A stretch of 64,000 nt of DNA. Origin: Halieaceae bacterium UBA6060. Its GTDB lineage: Bacteria; Pseudomonadota; Gammaproteobacteria; Pseudomonadales; Halieaceae. The notes beneath the pieces were generated by a model. That model had not been told where the DNA came from. It was given only the letters and a program-made list of their open reading frames with translations, and did no database searches. The stretch covers positions 10,768 through 74,767 of the forward strand of contig DIYG01000020.1 of assembly GCA_002428935.1 (NCBI GenBank), read 5' to 3'. How positions within the stretch are numbered: position 1 is the stretch's first letter; every line of letters begins with the position of its first letter. The position numbers were made by a program, and so were the translations under genes. Shown here piece by piece: positions 35,227-43,508 of this stretch.

Positions 35227-36300
35227 ATGCCCGATTGGCAACTTGTCAGTATCAGTTTTGGAGTGTCGCAGATTGCCCTGGCCCTTGGGCTGCTCGCGGG
35301 GTTGCGCCCGCTGACGCAGCAGCAGGTATTTTACGCGGCGTTTCTGTTGTCCGTGCTCGGGTTTTTGATGCACCCGGTGGTGACGGCGCCGGCAGCCAGG
35401 TACGGCCTGGGTGTGCTTACGGGGTTTGTGCCGGGCACCTTCTTTCTGTTCAGCGTCAGTCTGTTTGATGACAACTTTGCCCTTCGCCCCTGGCACTTTG
35501 TCGCCGTTGCGCTGACCGTAGTCCCACCGGCCATCGCGAACGGCTTTTTCTTCACCGGGATTTCGCTGTCCGAGCTTTGGTTCATTCAGTTGCCACAGGT
35601 GTTGGAGTTTGTATTGCTCGCCATCGCACTGGGTGTGGCCGTACGCTACTGGAGCCCGGACCTAGTAGCGGAGCGCCGCGCACTTCGGCTCTGGTTCTCA
35701 GGTTTCACGGGGGTTTACCTGTTTCTTCTCATCCTCCTGCGAGAGCTGATTATGCCCGGCAGCCCGGCTCTGGACTTGCTTCAGTATCCGACTGCAGCGC
35801 TGACGCTTCTTGGGACCAATCTGCTACTACTCCGCTATCGGCGCTCGCTTTGGCCGAGCCCGGCGACGAGTCACCCCTCGCGGGAAGAGCCCGATACAAG
35901 TCTGGCGACGACGCAGATCGCAGACCCCGGCACGGATACGGTGCCCGCCCCCGATGCCGACATACTCTCCGTGCTGCGGCAGCTGATGGATGAGGAGTGC
36001 ATTTATCGCGAAATGGGTCTTACGCTGCCGGAACTGGCTCGACGTGCTGAAGTCCCTGCTTACCGACTGCGTGCCACGATTAATACGGGCCTGGGTTATC
36101 GCAACTTCAATGATTTTCTGAATAGCTATCGCATCCGTGAGGCTGCGGAGCGTCTTGCCGATACGGCTCAACAGGAGACGCAGGTTCTTGTCATCGCCCT
36201 GGAGTCGGGGTTCCGCTCCCTCAGCTCATTTAACAAAGCTTTCCGGCGGGCAATGGACACCACACCCACGGAATACCGCCAACAGAAACTCAACCCCTAA
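35227..36300 (+). CDS. membrane-anchored AraC-family regulator
   Basis: Regulator of 357 residues. Residues 1-205 are hydrophobic and form about six or seven helices with short loops, typical of the 7TM-type N-terminus seen in some AraC proteins. A polar linker follows (about 215-245), then an AraC/XylS DNA-binding domain. That domain has two helix-turn-helix motifs, LTLPELARRAEVPAYRLRATINTGLGYRNFNDFLNSYRI and TQVLVIALESGFRSLSSFNKAFRRAMDTTPTEYR. It lies 209 bp upstream of a TonB receptor-cytochrome operon on the same strand with a Fur-box match between. It probably senses a membrane or periplasmic signal and controls that operon; the ligand is unknown. Confidence 0.9.
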   Translation: MPDWQLVSISFGVSQIALALGLLAGLRPLTQQQVFYAAFLLSVLGFLMHPVVTAPAARYGLGVLTGFVPGTFFLFSVSLFDDNFALRPWHFVAVALTVVPPAIANGFFFTGISLSELWFIQLPQVLEFVLLAIALGVAVRYWSPDLVAERRALRLWFSGFTGVYLFLLILLRELIMPGSPALDLLQYPTAALTLLGTNLLLLRYRRSLWPSPATSHPSREEPDTSLATTQIADPGTDTVPAPDADILSVLRQLMDEECIYREMGLTLPELARRAEVPAYRLRATINTGLGYRNFNDFLNSYRIREAAERLADTAQQETQVLVIALESGFRSLSSFNKAFRRAMDTTPTEYRQQKLNP

Positions 36301-36308
36301 TCGCTAAC

Positions 36309-36327
36309 AATAATCTTAATCATTCTC
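36309..36327 (+). promoter_or_regulatory. Fur-box match upstream of TonB receptor-cytochrome operon
   Basis: AATAATCTTAATCATTCTC matches the 19-bp Fur consensus GATAATGATAATCATTATC at 15 of 19 positions by direct alignment. It lies 183 nt before the receptor start, just after the AraC stop codon. It predicts repression under iron-replete conditions. A Fur site this far upstream implies a long leader or a promoter close to the site. Confidence 0.6.
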
Positions 36328-36509
36328 GTTAGCGTAATCCCGAAGAAAAATGCAGGTCCGTCGGCAATTTTCGCTGACGAATTCTTTCAATCGCTCATCA
36401 TTTGTTCGGTTTTTGGCTGGTAGGCATTGTCAACATAGCCAAAACTTACTCGTCGGGACTTTCCGGACAATAACAAGACACGCAATGATTCAAACCGGGA
36501 GATTCAAAG

Positions 36510-38792
36510 ATGTCTCAGTCATACCCGTGCGCTAGCGCACCGTGTGCGCTCGTGCGCGACGCCGTGCCCGCAACGCTCAAGAAAAACCACGCTCGTTCTG
36601 TGCTCGCTCTGATGGTGGCGCTGAGTGTGACCTCGGCGAATGCGCAGCAGATCGATGAGGTAGTGGTAACCGCTCAGAAACGCAGTCAGGATCTGCAGGA
36701 TGTGCCGATCGCCATCAGCGCTTTCAATCAAGAGTTTCTCTACACCACTGGCGTGCGTTCCATCAGCGGTCTTGAGGAATTTACCCCCGGTCTTGAAGGG
36801 GGCACCTCCGTTACGCAGCCGCGCTACACGATTCGGGGCATTGGGACCAGCGACTTCGGCCTTGGTGCTGACCCTGCGGTCGGCGTTTATATCGACGGTG
36901 TTTATGTCGGTCGCTCTGGTGGGGCGGATCTGCCGTTCAGCGATATCGAATTGGTTGAAGTTCTGAAAGGCCCCCAGGGCACGCTGTTTGGCCGCAACAC
37001 CGCTGCTGGAGCGATCCAAGTGCGCACCGTTGCCCCGCAGACTGATTCCTTCGAGGGGTCGATTCGTGCACGCACCGACAACTATGACCAGCGGCTCTTT
37101 GAGGGTCTGGTAAATGTTCCGGTGTCGGACACATTTGCCCTGCGTTTCAATGTGTTCTCCAACGAGCGGGACGGGACGGTGCCAACCGTATCAGGGCGCC
37201 ATCTGGGCAACGTTGACACCTTCACATGGCGAGCGAGCGCCCTGTGGGAGTTCAATGACCGCGGCCGTATGCGCTACACCTACGACAACAACGAAGTCGA
37301 CCAGGATGCCGCTTCGCGGATCTCGATCAACGATGTCAGCCCGGCGGGTAACGACCCCTTCGGCGTTACCTCGACCGACGTCACGCTCAATCAGGAGCGC
37401 CGTGATCTAGAGGGGCATGGGCTGCAGATTAACTACGACCTCGGCTTTGCTGAGTTGGAATACATCGGTTCCTACCGAGAGTTCGATACGCGTAACCAGC
37501 AGGACGAGGAAGGCTACGATCGTGCCTTGATGGACAGCGGTCTCTACCCCCTCGTGTACATCGACACGGTGAACACCGAGGACAGCGAACAGCACTACCA
37601 CGAGCTGCGCCTGACCGGTGATAAAGGCTCCCTGCAGTACACGGTGGGCCTCAACTACTACCAGGAAGACGGTTTCCAGCGCAGCGACGTCAATATTTCC
37701 ACCGAGGTAGCAAGCCTGCTGCGCGGTGTCGCTCTGCCGCCCAACCAGCTCTGGAATGAAAACTACGACAATACGCTGAAAACGGAGAGCTTCGCAGTGT
37801 TCGGTGATGTGATCTGGGCGGCGACGGATGATCTCAACGTCACCGTGGGCCTTCGCTACACCGACGATAGCAAGGATTTCACCTGGCTCAACGAGTCCAA
37901 CAACTGGGATTCGTCCATCGCGGATATTGCCTTCAATCCTGCTGATGGCCATCTGATTAAAGATGAAGTAATCGCCACGAGTGATTCCTGGCAGGATCTC
38001 AGCCCCCGCGTCGTCGTGGATTACCACTTCCGTGATGGTCTGATGGCATTTGTTTCGCTCGCGCAAGGATACAAGGCCGGCGGTTTCAATGCCCTGGCCC
38101 AGGGCTCACGCTACGACGAAGAGACGGTGGATAACCTGGAAATAGGGCTACGCTCGGAGTGGTGGGATCGACGCCTGGTCCTCAACGGTTCGGTGTATCA
38201 CTACAATTACAATGATCGCCAGGGTACGGTGTTTGTTGCCGGTGAAGGCTCCTCAAGCTACCAGACCACTACCGGCGATGCCGAAGGCACGGGCCTGGAT
38301 CTTGAAGTCACGTGGTTGATGATCGAATCGCTCACCGCAACTCTGCGCTACGGCTACCTCGACGCCGAGTGGACCGACTTCGAATCAGGAGGACTGGATC
38401 TCACCGGCGAGGCGCTGGGAACCCCAGAGCATCAGGGCGTGGTCGCCCTGGATTACGCGCAGGACTTCGGTCGTTTCGGTCGCATTCAATTTCATATCGA
38501 TCACACCTATTCAAGTGCGCGGCCGTTGAGCTCCAACAGCCTTGAGCAGCGCTTCAATATTACCTACGAGACCCTGGGCGACGACATCAACAATACCAAT
38601 GCGCGGCTTAGCTGGTTTGACGCGAGCGACAAGTTTGAACTGGCCCTGTGGTCACGCAACCTGTTCGACAACGAGTATGCGACGAGTTCCGGTAACCTCT
38701 TTCCCGCATTTCTTGCAGCGGGCGTCGATCTGAGTTTCACCGAGCGCAACTTACCTCGGCTCGTGGGCCTTGAAGCGGTCTACAACTTTTGA
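36510..38792 (+). CDS. TonB-dependent receptor of cytochrome operon
   Basis: Outer-membrane receptor of 760 residues. An extended N-terminus precedes the signal peptide (SVLALMVALSVTSANA-QQ). TonB-box-like IDEVVVTAQKR follows, then the plug with EEFTPGLEGG, TIRGIGTSDFG, GVYIDGVYVGRSGG and ELVEVLKGPQGTLFGRNTAAGAI. The barrel ends in LVGLEAVYNF. ATG 36510 has a GGGAG ribosome site. It is the first gene of four translationally coupled genes; a GTG-started cytochrome begins 10 nt after its stop. The Fur box and AraC regulator upstream point to regulated uptake of an iron chelate or of a substrate handled by haem enzymes. The substrate is unknown. Confidence 0.95.
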   Translation: MSQSYPCASAPCALVRDAVPATLKKNHARSVLALMVALSVTSANAQQIDEVVVTAQKRSQDLQDVPIAISAFNQEFLYTTGVRSISGLEEFTPGLEGGTSVTQPRYTIRGIGTSDFGLGADPAVGVYIDGVYVGRSGGADLPFSDIELVEVLKGPQGTLFGRNTAAGAIQVRTVAPQTDSFEGSIRARTDNYDQRLFEGLVNVPVSDTFALRFNVFSNERDGTVPTVSGRHLGNVDTFTWRASALWEFNDRGRMRYTYDNNEVDQDAASRISINDVSPAGNDPFGVTSTDVTLNQERRDLEGHGLQINYDLGFAELEYIGSYREFDTRNQQDEEGYDRALMDSGLYPLVYIDTVNTEDSEQHYHELRLTGDKGSLQYTVGLNYYQEDGFQRSDVNISTEVASLLRGVALPPNQLWNENYDNTLKTESFAVFGDVIWAATDDLNVTVGLRYTDDSKDFTWLNESNNWDSSIADIAFNPADGHLIKDEVIATSDSWQDLSPRVVVDYHFRDGLMAFVSLAQGYKAGGFNALAQGSRYDEETVDNLEIGLRSEWWDRRLVLNGSVYHYNYNDRQGTVFVAGEGSSSYQTTTGDAEGTGLDLEVTWLMIESLTATLRYGYLDAEWTDFESGGLDLTGEALGTPEHQGVVALDYAQDFGRFGRIQFHIDHTYSSARPLSSNSLEQRFNITYETLGDDINNTNARLSWFDASDKFELALWSRNLFDNEYATSSGNLFPAFLAAGVDLSFTERNLPRLVGLEAVYNF

Positions 38793-38802
38793 GGACCAGC
38801 CC

Positions 38803-39477
38803 GTGATTGCCTCACAAACAAGCGGTTTCGCCAGCTTCCGAGCGCGAGGTAGAGCGCCCGCGTGGTCTACCCTGATCTTGCTTTGGATGTTTGCCCCCGT
38901 ATCCCTTGGGCAGGACAGCGAAGGGTTGTACAGCGCCTGCGCCGCGTGTCATGGCGCCGACGGTAGCGGCAACGCGGCCCTGGGTGCGCCGGCACTCGCC
39001 GGTCAGCTCGATGTTTATCTCGAGCGCCAGCTGCATCTATTCCGTAAGGGGCTGCGCGGTTCCGGTGACAACGACAGTTACGGCGCACAGATGCAGCCGT
39101 TTGCACAACAACTGGCCGACGACGCAACCGTTAAGGCCCTGGCTCGTTACTTGGCTGATATGCCCAATACCACTGTCGCAACCGCACCGGACGGGGCGGA
39201 CCCACGTCGAGGCGCAAATCTATACAACGGCAACTGTGGCGCCTGTCACGGCGCGGGTGGTTCTGGAAATGCCGCGATGAAAGCGCCGCGCCTCACGGGG
39301 ATCGATAGTGAGTATCTTGCCCGACAGTTCATAAATTTTCGCGACGGCCTGCGCGGCAGTGATCCCAGCGATCGCCTTGGACGCCAGATGGCGATGATGG
39401 CGCGTACCCTGCCGGATGAGCAGGCGCTCTACGACATCCTCGCCTACCTAGCCGGGCACGAAGCTCCGGCTCCCTGA
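38803..39477 (+). CDS. dihaem cytochrome c (c4-like)
   Basis: Periplasmic cytochrome of 224 residues with a signal peptide ending near VSLG-QD and two class I cytochrome c domains in tandem. Haem motifs are CAACH at 46-50 and CGACH at 145-149, each followed by the GxxGSGN and AP.LAG/PRLTG pattern of cytochrome c4/c-553. Methionine-rich stretches (QMQPFAQQLAD and QMAMMARTLPD) offer the sixth ligands. The start is the GTG at 38803 after a GAGGA ribosome site, 10 nt behind the receptor stop; an in-frame TTG upstream lies inside the receptor gene. Its stop overlaps the next ATG by one base. It likely shuttles electrons to or from the dihaem peroxidase-like partner. Confidence 0.93.
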   Translation: MIASQTSGFASFRARGRAPAWSTLILLWMFAPVSLGQDSEGLYSACAACHGADGSGNAALGAPALAGQLDVYLERQLHLFRKGLRGSGDNDSYGAQMQPFAQQLADDATVKALARYLADMPNTTVATAPDGADPRRGANLYNGNCGACHGAGGSGNAAMKAPRLTGIDSEYLARQFINFRDGLRGSDPSDRLGRQMAMMARTLPDEQALYDILAYLAGHEAPAP

Positions 39478-40703
39478 TGAACATCCGCAGCGCAAGTGGT
39501 CTGAGTGTCGCACTGCTAGGGGGCCTCTGGCTTGCAGGGATCGCGACCGCGTCTGCTGCGGATACCGATTTTGTTTTAAGGAATCAGTGCCCGCCCAGTT
39601 TTGAGCGTCTCGCCGGAGATGTGTGTCGCCTCGTGACCCGCTACGATCAATACGATTCGCTGCAGGGGCACGGTGTCGGCGGCACGAAAACCGAGCTGCC
39701 GCCGCGTCGCGACGGGTTTACGGCCCAGCAGATTGACCTGGGTCGCTATCTGTTTTTCGACCCGCTTCTTTCCGGTGACGGAACCCTGTCCTGCGCCAGC
39801 TGCCATCACCCGGACAAGGGTTTTGGTGATGGCCTCGGCCAGAGTGTTGGCATTGCCGGAACAACGACGCATCGTGGCGCACCCACTCTTTGGAACAGTG
39901 CTTTTCTCAAGCGTTTTTTTTGGGACGCTCGCGCCGATTCCCTGGAGTCTCAGGCCGAGGGACCGTTATACGCCGCGGACGAAATGGGCAACACTCGTCC
40001 GCAACTTCTCGGAGATCTGCGCGCCAATGCCCACTATCCCGCGCTGTTTGCGGAGGCCTTCCCAGACTCCGAGCGCATCGAGTTATCCATGGTGTACACA
40101 GCCCTGGCCGCCTTCGAGGCGTCGTTGATCTCTCTGAACAGTCGCTACGATCAGTATGCCCACGGCCACCACGTGGCGCTTAACCAGGAAGAAATCGCCG
40201 GACTCAATGTGTTCCGCTCTTTCGTCGCTCGCTGCGCCGAGTGTCACACGCCACCCCTGTTTACTAACCAGCAAGTGGCTGTCATCGGTGCTCCCGAGCC
40301 TGAGGGATTTGCATTGGATGTTGGCGCCGAAAAAACCTTCGACGCGCCAGAACTCAAAGGCGGCTTTAAAGTGCCGACCCTACGTAACATCGCAACGACG
40401 GCGCCCTATATGCACTCGGGTCGCTTCGAAACGCTGCGCGATACAGTCGAGTTCTACAACGGGGGGCGCGGCCATGCGGTCCCCGAAGACGTAGAGATGC
40501 AACTGCATTGGCATATCTGGGATCCCAAACTGGCGGATCATGAACTGGATCTGATCGTGGCTTTTCTGAAAACGCTGACGGACGAGAGCTTTATGCCCCA
40601 GATCCCGGAGCGTGTCCCGTCGGGGCTGAACCCCATCAATCATAAACACGCGGCGCCGCGTCGAGACGTGGCCAGCGCTTCACCTGCAGGAATAACACCA
40701 TGA
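39477..40703 (+). CDS. dihaem cytochrome c peroxidase/MauG family protein
   Basis: Exported dihaem protein of 408 residues (signal peptide to about SASA). It has haem motifs CASCH at 106-110 and CAECH at 253-257. Family landmarks are GRYLFFDPLLSGDGTLSCASCHHPDKGFGDG, HRGAPTLWNSAF, FFWDARADSLESQAEGP and KVPTLRNIATTAPYMHSGRF. Members either reduce H2O2 using cytochrome electrons or, as MauG and MbnH, oxidise a protein side chain through a bis-Fe(IV) state. An extra cysteine pair (38 and 50) near the mature N-terminus may form a disulfide. Translation is coupled at both ends (TGATG at 39475, ATGA at 40700). The operon argues for a specialised oxidase rather than general peroxide removal. Confidence 0.92.
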   Translation: MNIRSASGLSVALLGGLWLAGIATASAADTDFVLRNQCPPSFERLAGDVCRLVTRYDQYDSLQGHGVGGTKTELPPRRDGFTAQQIDLGRYLFFDPLLSGDGTLSCASCHHPDKGFGDGLGQSVGIAGTTTHRGAPTLWNSAFLKRFFWDARADSLESQAEGPLYAADEMGNTRPQLLGDLRANAHYPALFAEAFPDSERIELSMVYTALAAFEASLISLNSRYDQYAHGHHVALNQEEIAGLNVFRSFVARCAECHTPPLFTNQQVAVIGAPEPEGFALDVGAEKTFDAPELKGGFKVPTLRNIATTAPYMHSGRFETLRDTVEFYNGGRGHAVPEDVEMQLHWHIWDPKLADHELDLIVAFLKTLTDESFMPQIPERVPSGLNPINHKHAAPRRDVASASPAGITP

Positions 40704-42199
40704 ATGGAAAACTGATCGGTGCGGTATTAGTAGTGGCGGCCTTTGGCGGCGGTCTGTACCTCGGAGGCCAGCGCGAGGCCACGGTGATCACCGATGGGGC
40801 CAAGGGTGAGAGTTACTCGGGAGGATTTCGGGCCACGGAGGATCTCGGTGCCGGGACCGCCGCAGCCGTGTATGAGGGGGGCGAGGTTCGCATCGTGCGT
40901 GATGGTGAGTCGATCCAGGAGGCCGTTAACGCGGCCAATCCCGGGGATACGATTCGCGTTATGCCCGGAACCTACACGGAAACTGTCTATATCGATAAAG
41001 ATGGCATTCGCCTGATTGGAGTGATTGAGGAGGGCGCCTGGCCAACGCTTGAGGGTGAGCGTCGGCTCAACGACGCGGTGCTGTATAGCGGAAACAACAT
41101 TGTTGTCGAGAACCTCAAGATCGTGCACTACAAAGGTAACGCCATCATGGGGCAGGCGGGGAATAATTTTGAAATCCGCAACAACCTGATCGTCGACACG
41201 GGGGTGTATGGCGTGTTTCCCCAGCTGGGCCAGAACGGCATCGTCGAAGGCAACATAATTTCAGGGATCGAAGACGCGGCGATTTACGTAGGCATGAGCG
41301 ACAACATCCACGTTGCGCACAACGAGGTGTTTGACAGTGTGGCCGGCATAGAAATTGAAAACAGTCGTCATGCGATCGTCGAAAACAATTACGTACACGA
41401 CAACACGGGCGGGATTCTCGCGTTTATCACGCCGGGTCTGCCGATCAAGACAACCCGCGATGTGATTATTCGCAACAACTTTGTGGTGAATAACAACACG
41501 GCGAATTTCGGTGCTCCCGGATCAACGGTATCTGGCATCCCGGCAGGGACGGGAGTATTGGTCATGGCCGCCGATGAGGTCGTAATAGAAGACAACATCA
41601 TCACTGGCAATAAGACCGCTGGCATTCTGGTGGTGGATCACGCCAACGCAGCCAATGTCACGATTGACCCCGAGTCGGATCCGACACCGGATCGCGTCGC
41701 GATCCTTGATAATTTCATGATGAACAACGGCTACGACACGATTGATGAAATCAAGGCGTTGATGCTGACGGAGCTCAAGACCGGTAACCCCGATATCGTT
41801 CGAGCAGGCGCCGCGCGCGATGGCTGCATCGTGAATCGTCATCGCTATACGGTCGTCGGCATGGGCAACTTCAGCGACTGTGAGTTCGACAATACCGACA
41901 ATATCGACACCTATCTGCTGCCGGAGCCGGTCGCTGCTCGCGAAATTGATCAGTCTGAGCAGGGTAAGATTACCTATCTCGGCATTTGCACCGGATGTCA
42001 CACGTATACGGGTCGCATGATCGGCCCTCCGGTTCAGGTGATTCAGGCGATGTACATGGATAACCCGGAAGGACTTGCGGAGTACATCGCTCAGCCCGTC
42101 AAGAAGCGCCAGGACTATCCGGAGATGCCGCCGCAGGATTATTTGTCCGAGGAAGTGCGTCTTGCGGTGGCCGAGTACATGCTAAGCGTTAGTAATTGA
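40700..42199 (+). CDS. NosD-like parallel beta-helix protein fused to cytochrome c
   Basis: Protein of 499 residues with an N-terminal signal or anchor (KLIGAVLVVAAFGGGLYLGG). Residues 70-400 form a right-handed parallel beta-helix with regular NNI/NNF/DNI turns (for example NNIVVENLKIVHYKGNAIMG, NDNIHVAHNEVFDSVAGIEIENS, VVIEDNIITGNKTAGILVVDH). A C-terminal class I cytochrome domain follows with CTGCH at 430-434 and a likely Met ligand in YPEMPPQDYLS (about 476). Helices of this kind occur in carbohydrate-active proteins and in NosD, the copper-site maturation factor. The start overlaps the upstream peroxidase-like gene by four bases. A haem domain on a beta-helix suggests a redox enzyme or electron-wired binding protein. 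I know of no characterised homologue. Confidence 0.88.
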   Translation: MNGKLIGAVLVVAAFGGGLYLGGQREATVITDGAKGESYSGGFRATEDLGAGTAAAVYEGGEVRIVRDGESIQEAVNAANPGDTIRVMPGTYTETVYIDKDGIRLIGVIEEGAWPTLEGERRLNDAVLYSGNNIVVENLKIVHYKGNAIMGQAGNNFEIRNNLIVDTGVYGVFPQLGQNGIVEGNIISGIEDAAIYVGMSDNIHVAHNEVFDSVAGIEIENSRHAIVENNYVHDNTGGILAFITPGLPIKTTRDVIIRNNFVVNNNTANFGAPGSTVSGIPAGTGVLVMAADEVVIEDNIITGNKTAGILVVDHANAANVTIDPESDPTPDRVAILDNFMMNNGYDTIDEIKALMLTELKTGNPDIVRAGAARDGCIVNRHRYTVVGMGNFSDCEFDNTDNIDTYLLPEPVAAREIDQSEQGKITYLGICTGCHTYTGRMIGPPVQVIQAMYMDNPEGLAEYIAQPVKKRQDYPEMPPQDYLSEEVRLAVAEYMLSVSN

Positions 42200-42605
42200 C
42201 GGGCTCATGTCGGCTTGCACGCTCCGCTCTGTTTCGAAGCAACGCAAACTGCACCGAGCTGTGCTGTTCGCAATACGCCCCGAGGTAAAGATGTCCTGTG
42301 CTAATCGGTTTCAAGTGTCTGAGAAGAGCCCCGGCCTAAACCACGGATAGGGACAGCGCCGGCGTATCGAAGGTACGCAGCGGTTGAGATGGGCATGACT
42401 ACCGCGCCCGCAGGGGCTTAGCAGGCCAGACTCTGTACCGATAGGTTCCCCATGCAAGACAACGACCTGGATTGCATTGAAGGGTGGCGTTGTCGCCGGC
42501 TTACAAGGCACACTGGACTAAGATCAACAGGTGCCCCTATCGTCAGTGTGAAGTGCGGCGCCAACTATTCGGTAGCACCCCGTTTGGGGCTTCAAGAGGC
42601 GCATC
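42200..42605. other. 406-bp intergenic region without clear gene
   Basis: No convincing coding frame, terminator or known riboswitch is seen. One imperfect hairpin can be drawn between GACAACG (42458-42464) and CGTTGTC (42488-42494). The region must hold the end of the cytochrome operon transcript and the promoter of the PTPS-like gene. Confidence 0.4.
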
Positions 42606-43460
42606 GTGGCAAAGCTGTTCGTAGACAATCTAACGGTCATGGACTTCTCGTTTCTGGATCGGGAGCGGGGCGTCGTCGGTGAATCCTGGATCGTGGATAT
42701 CGAGCTCGCCGGCGATCTTGATGACCAGGGCATGGTGTTTGACTTCGGCCACGTAAAAAAACAGATCAAGCAGTTTATCGATGCGCAGGCCGATCATCGC
42801 CTTCTCGTCCCGGGGGCCTCGCCGGGGTGCAGCACGCGCGCATCGGGCGAGGAGCTCACCATTGAGTTTCCGCTCAGTTCAGGCGCTGTGATCCGCCATC
42901 GCTCGCCGCGCGACGCCGTGTTACTGCTGGCGGCGGACTCCATCGATGCCAGGCAGATCGCCGAAGATCTTCAGGCACAGCTCATCAATATTCTTCCGGA
43001 CAACGTTCGCGATGTCCGCATCATGCTGCGCCCGGAAGCCATCGACGGTGCTTACTTCCACTACACCCATGGCTTACAGAAGCATCTGGGCCAGTGTCAA
43101 CGGATCGCCCACGGACACCGCTCCCGTATCGAAGTCTCTGTTGACGGCGAGAGACGTGCCGAGCTGGAAGCCCGATGGGCAGACCGGTTGTCAGACATCT
43201 ACATTGCCACAGAGCATCACATCGTCGAGACCTTTGAGCACAATGGTATTGAACATCTGCAGCTGGCCTACACGGCGGCCCAGGGTGATTTCGCCATCAG
43301 CGTGCCGCAGGATCAGGTGTTCGTCATGCCTCTCGTGAGCACGGTGGAAAACATCGCCATCCATCTCGCGGAGCAGGTGGGTACGGAGACGTCCGGCAGC
43401 GTTCTCGTGAAAGCTTTCGAGGGTGTGGGAAAAGGCGCTTTTGGATCAGCCAGCGGCTGA
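42606..43460 (+). CDS. two-domain 6-pyruvoyltetrahydropterin synthase/QueD-like protein
   Basis: Protein of 284 residues made of two T-fold (PTPS) halves. The N-terminal half keeps the fold signature (GMVFDFGHVKKQIKQFIDAQADHRLLVPG), but its usual HGHxY zinc motif reads GESWIVD, so it cannot bind zinc in the normal way. The C-terminal half has YTHGLQKHLGQCQRIAHGHRSRIEV, with His, Cys and the HGH triad intact. The enzyme family turns dihydroneopterin triphosphate into 6-pyruvoyl- or 6-carboxy-tetrahydropterin (queuosine/preQ0 or biopterin routes). The GTG start at 42606 lies in a poor ribosome context. It stands alone, with no other queuosine gene nearby, so the exact reaction is uncertain. Confidence 0.82.
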   Translation: MAKLFVDNLTVMDFSFLDRERGVVGESWIVDIELAGDLDDQGMVFDFGHVKKQIKQFIDAQADHRLLVPGASPGCSTRASGEELTIEFPLSSGAVIRHRSPRDAVLLLAADSIDARQIAEDLQAQLINILPDNVRDVRIMLRPEAIDGAYFHYTHGLQKHLGQCQRIAHGHRSRIEVSVDGERRAELEARWADRLSDIYIATEHHIVETFEHNGIEHLQLAYTAAQGDFAISVPQDQVFVMPLVSTVENIAIHLAEQVGTETSGSVLVKAFEGVGKGAFGSASG

Positions 43461-43508
43461 GGCCACGCAGCCCCCTCGCGTCAGCGTTTAACCAATCCCC
43501 CCCCAGGC

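Noticed and set aside
42452..42682. Plus-strand frame of 76 codons ahead of the PTPS-like gene
   Set aside because: It overlaps the real gene in another frame, and its residues (many Arg, Gly, Ser) look like out-of-frame reading.
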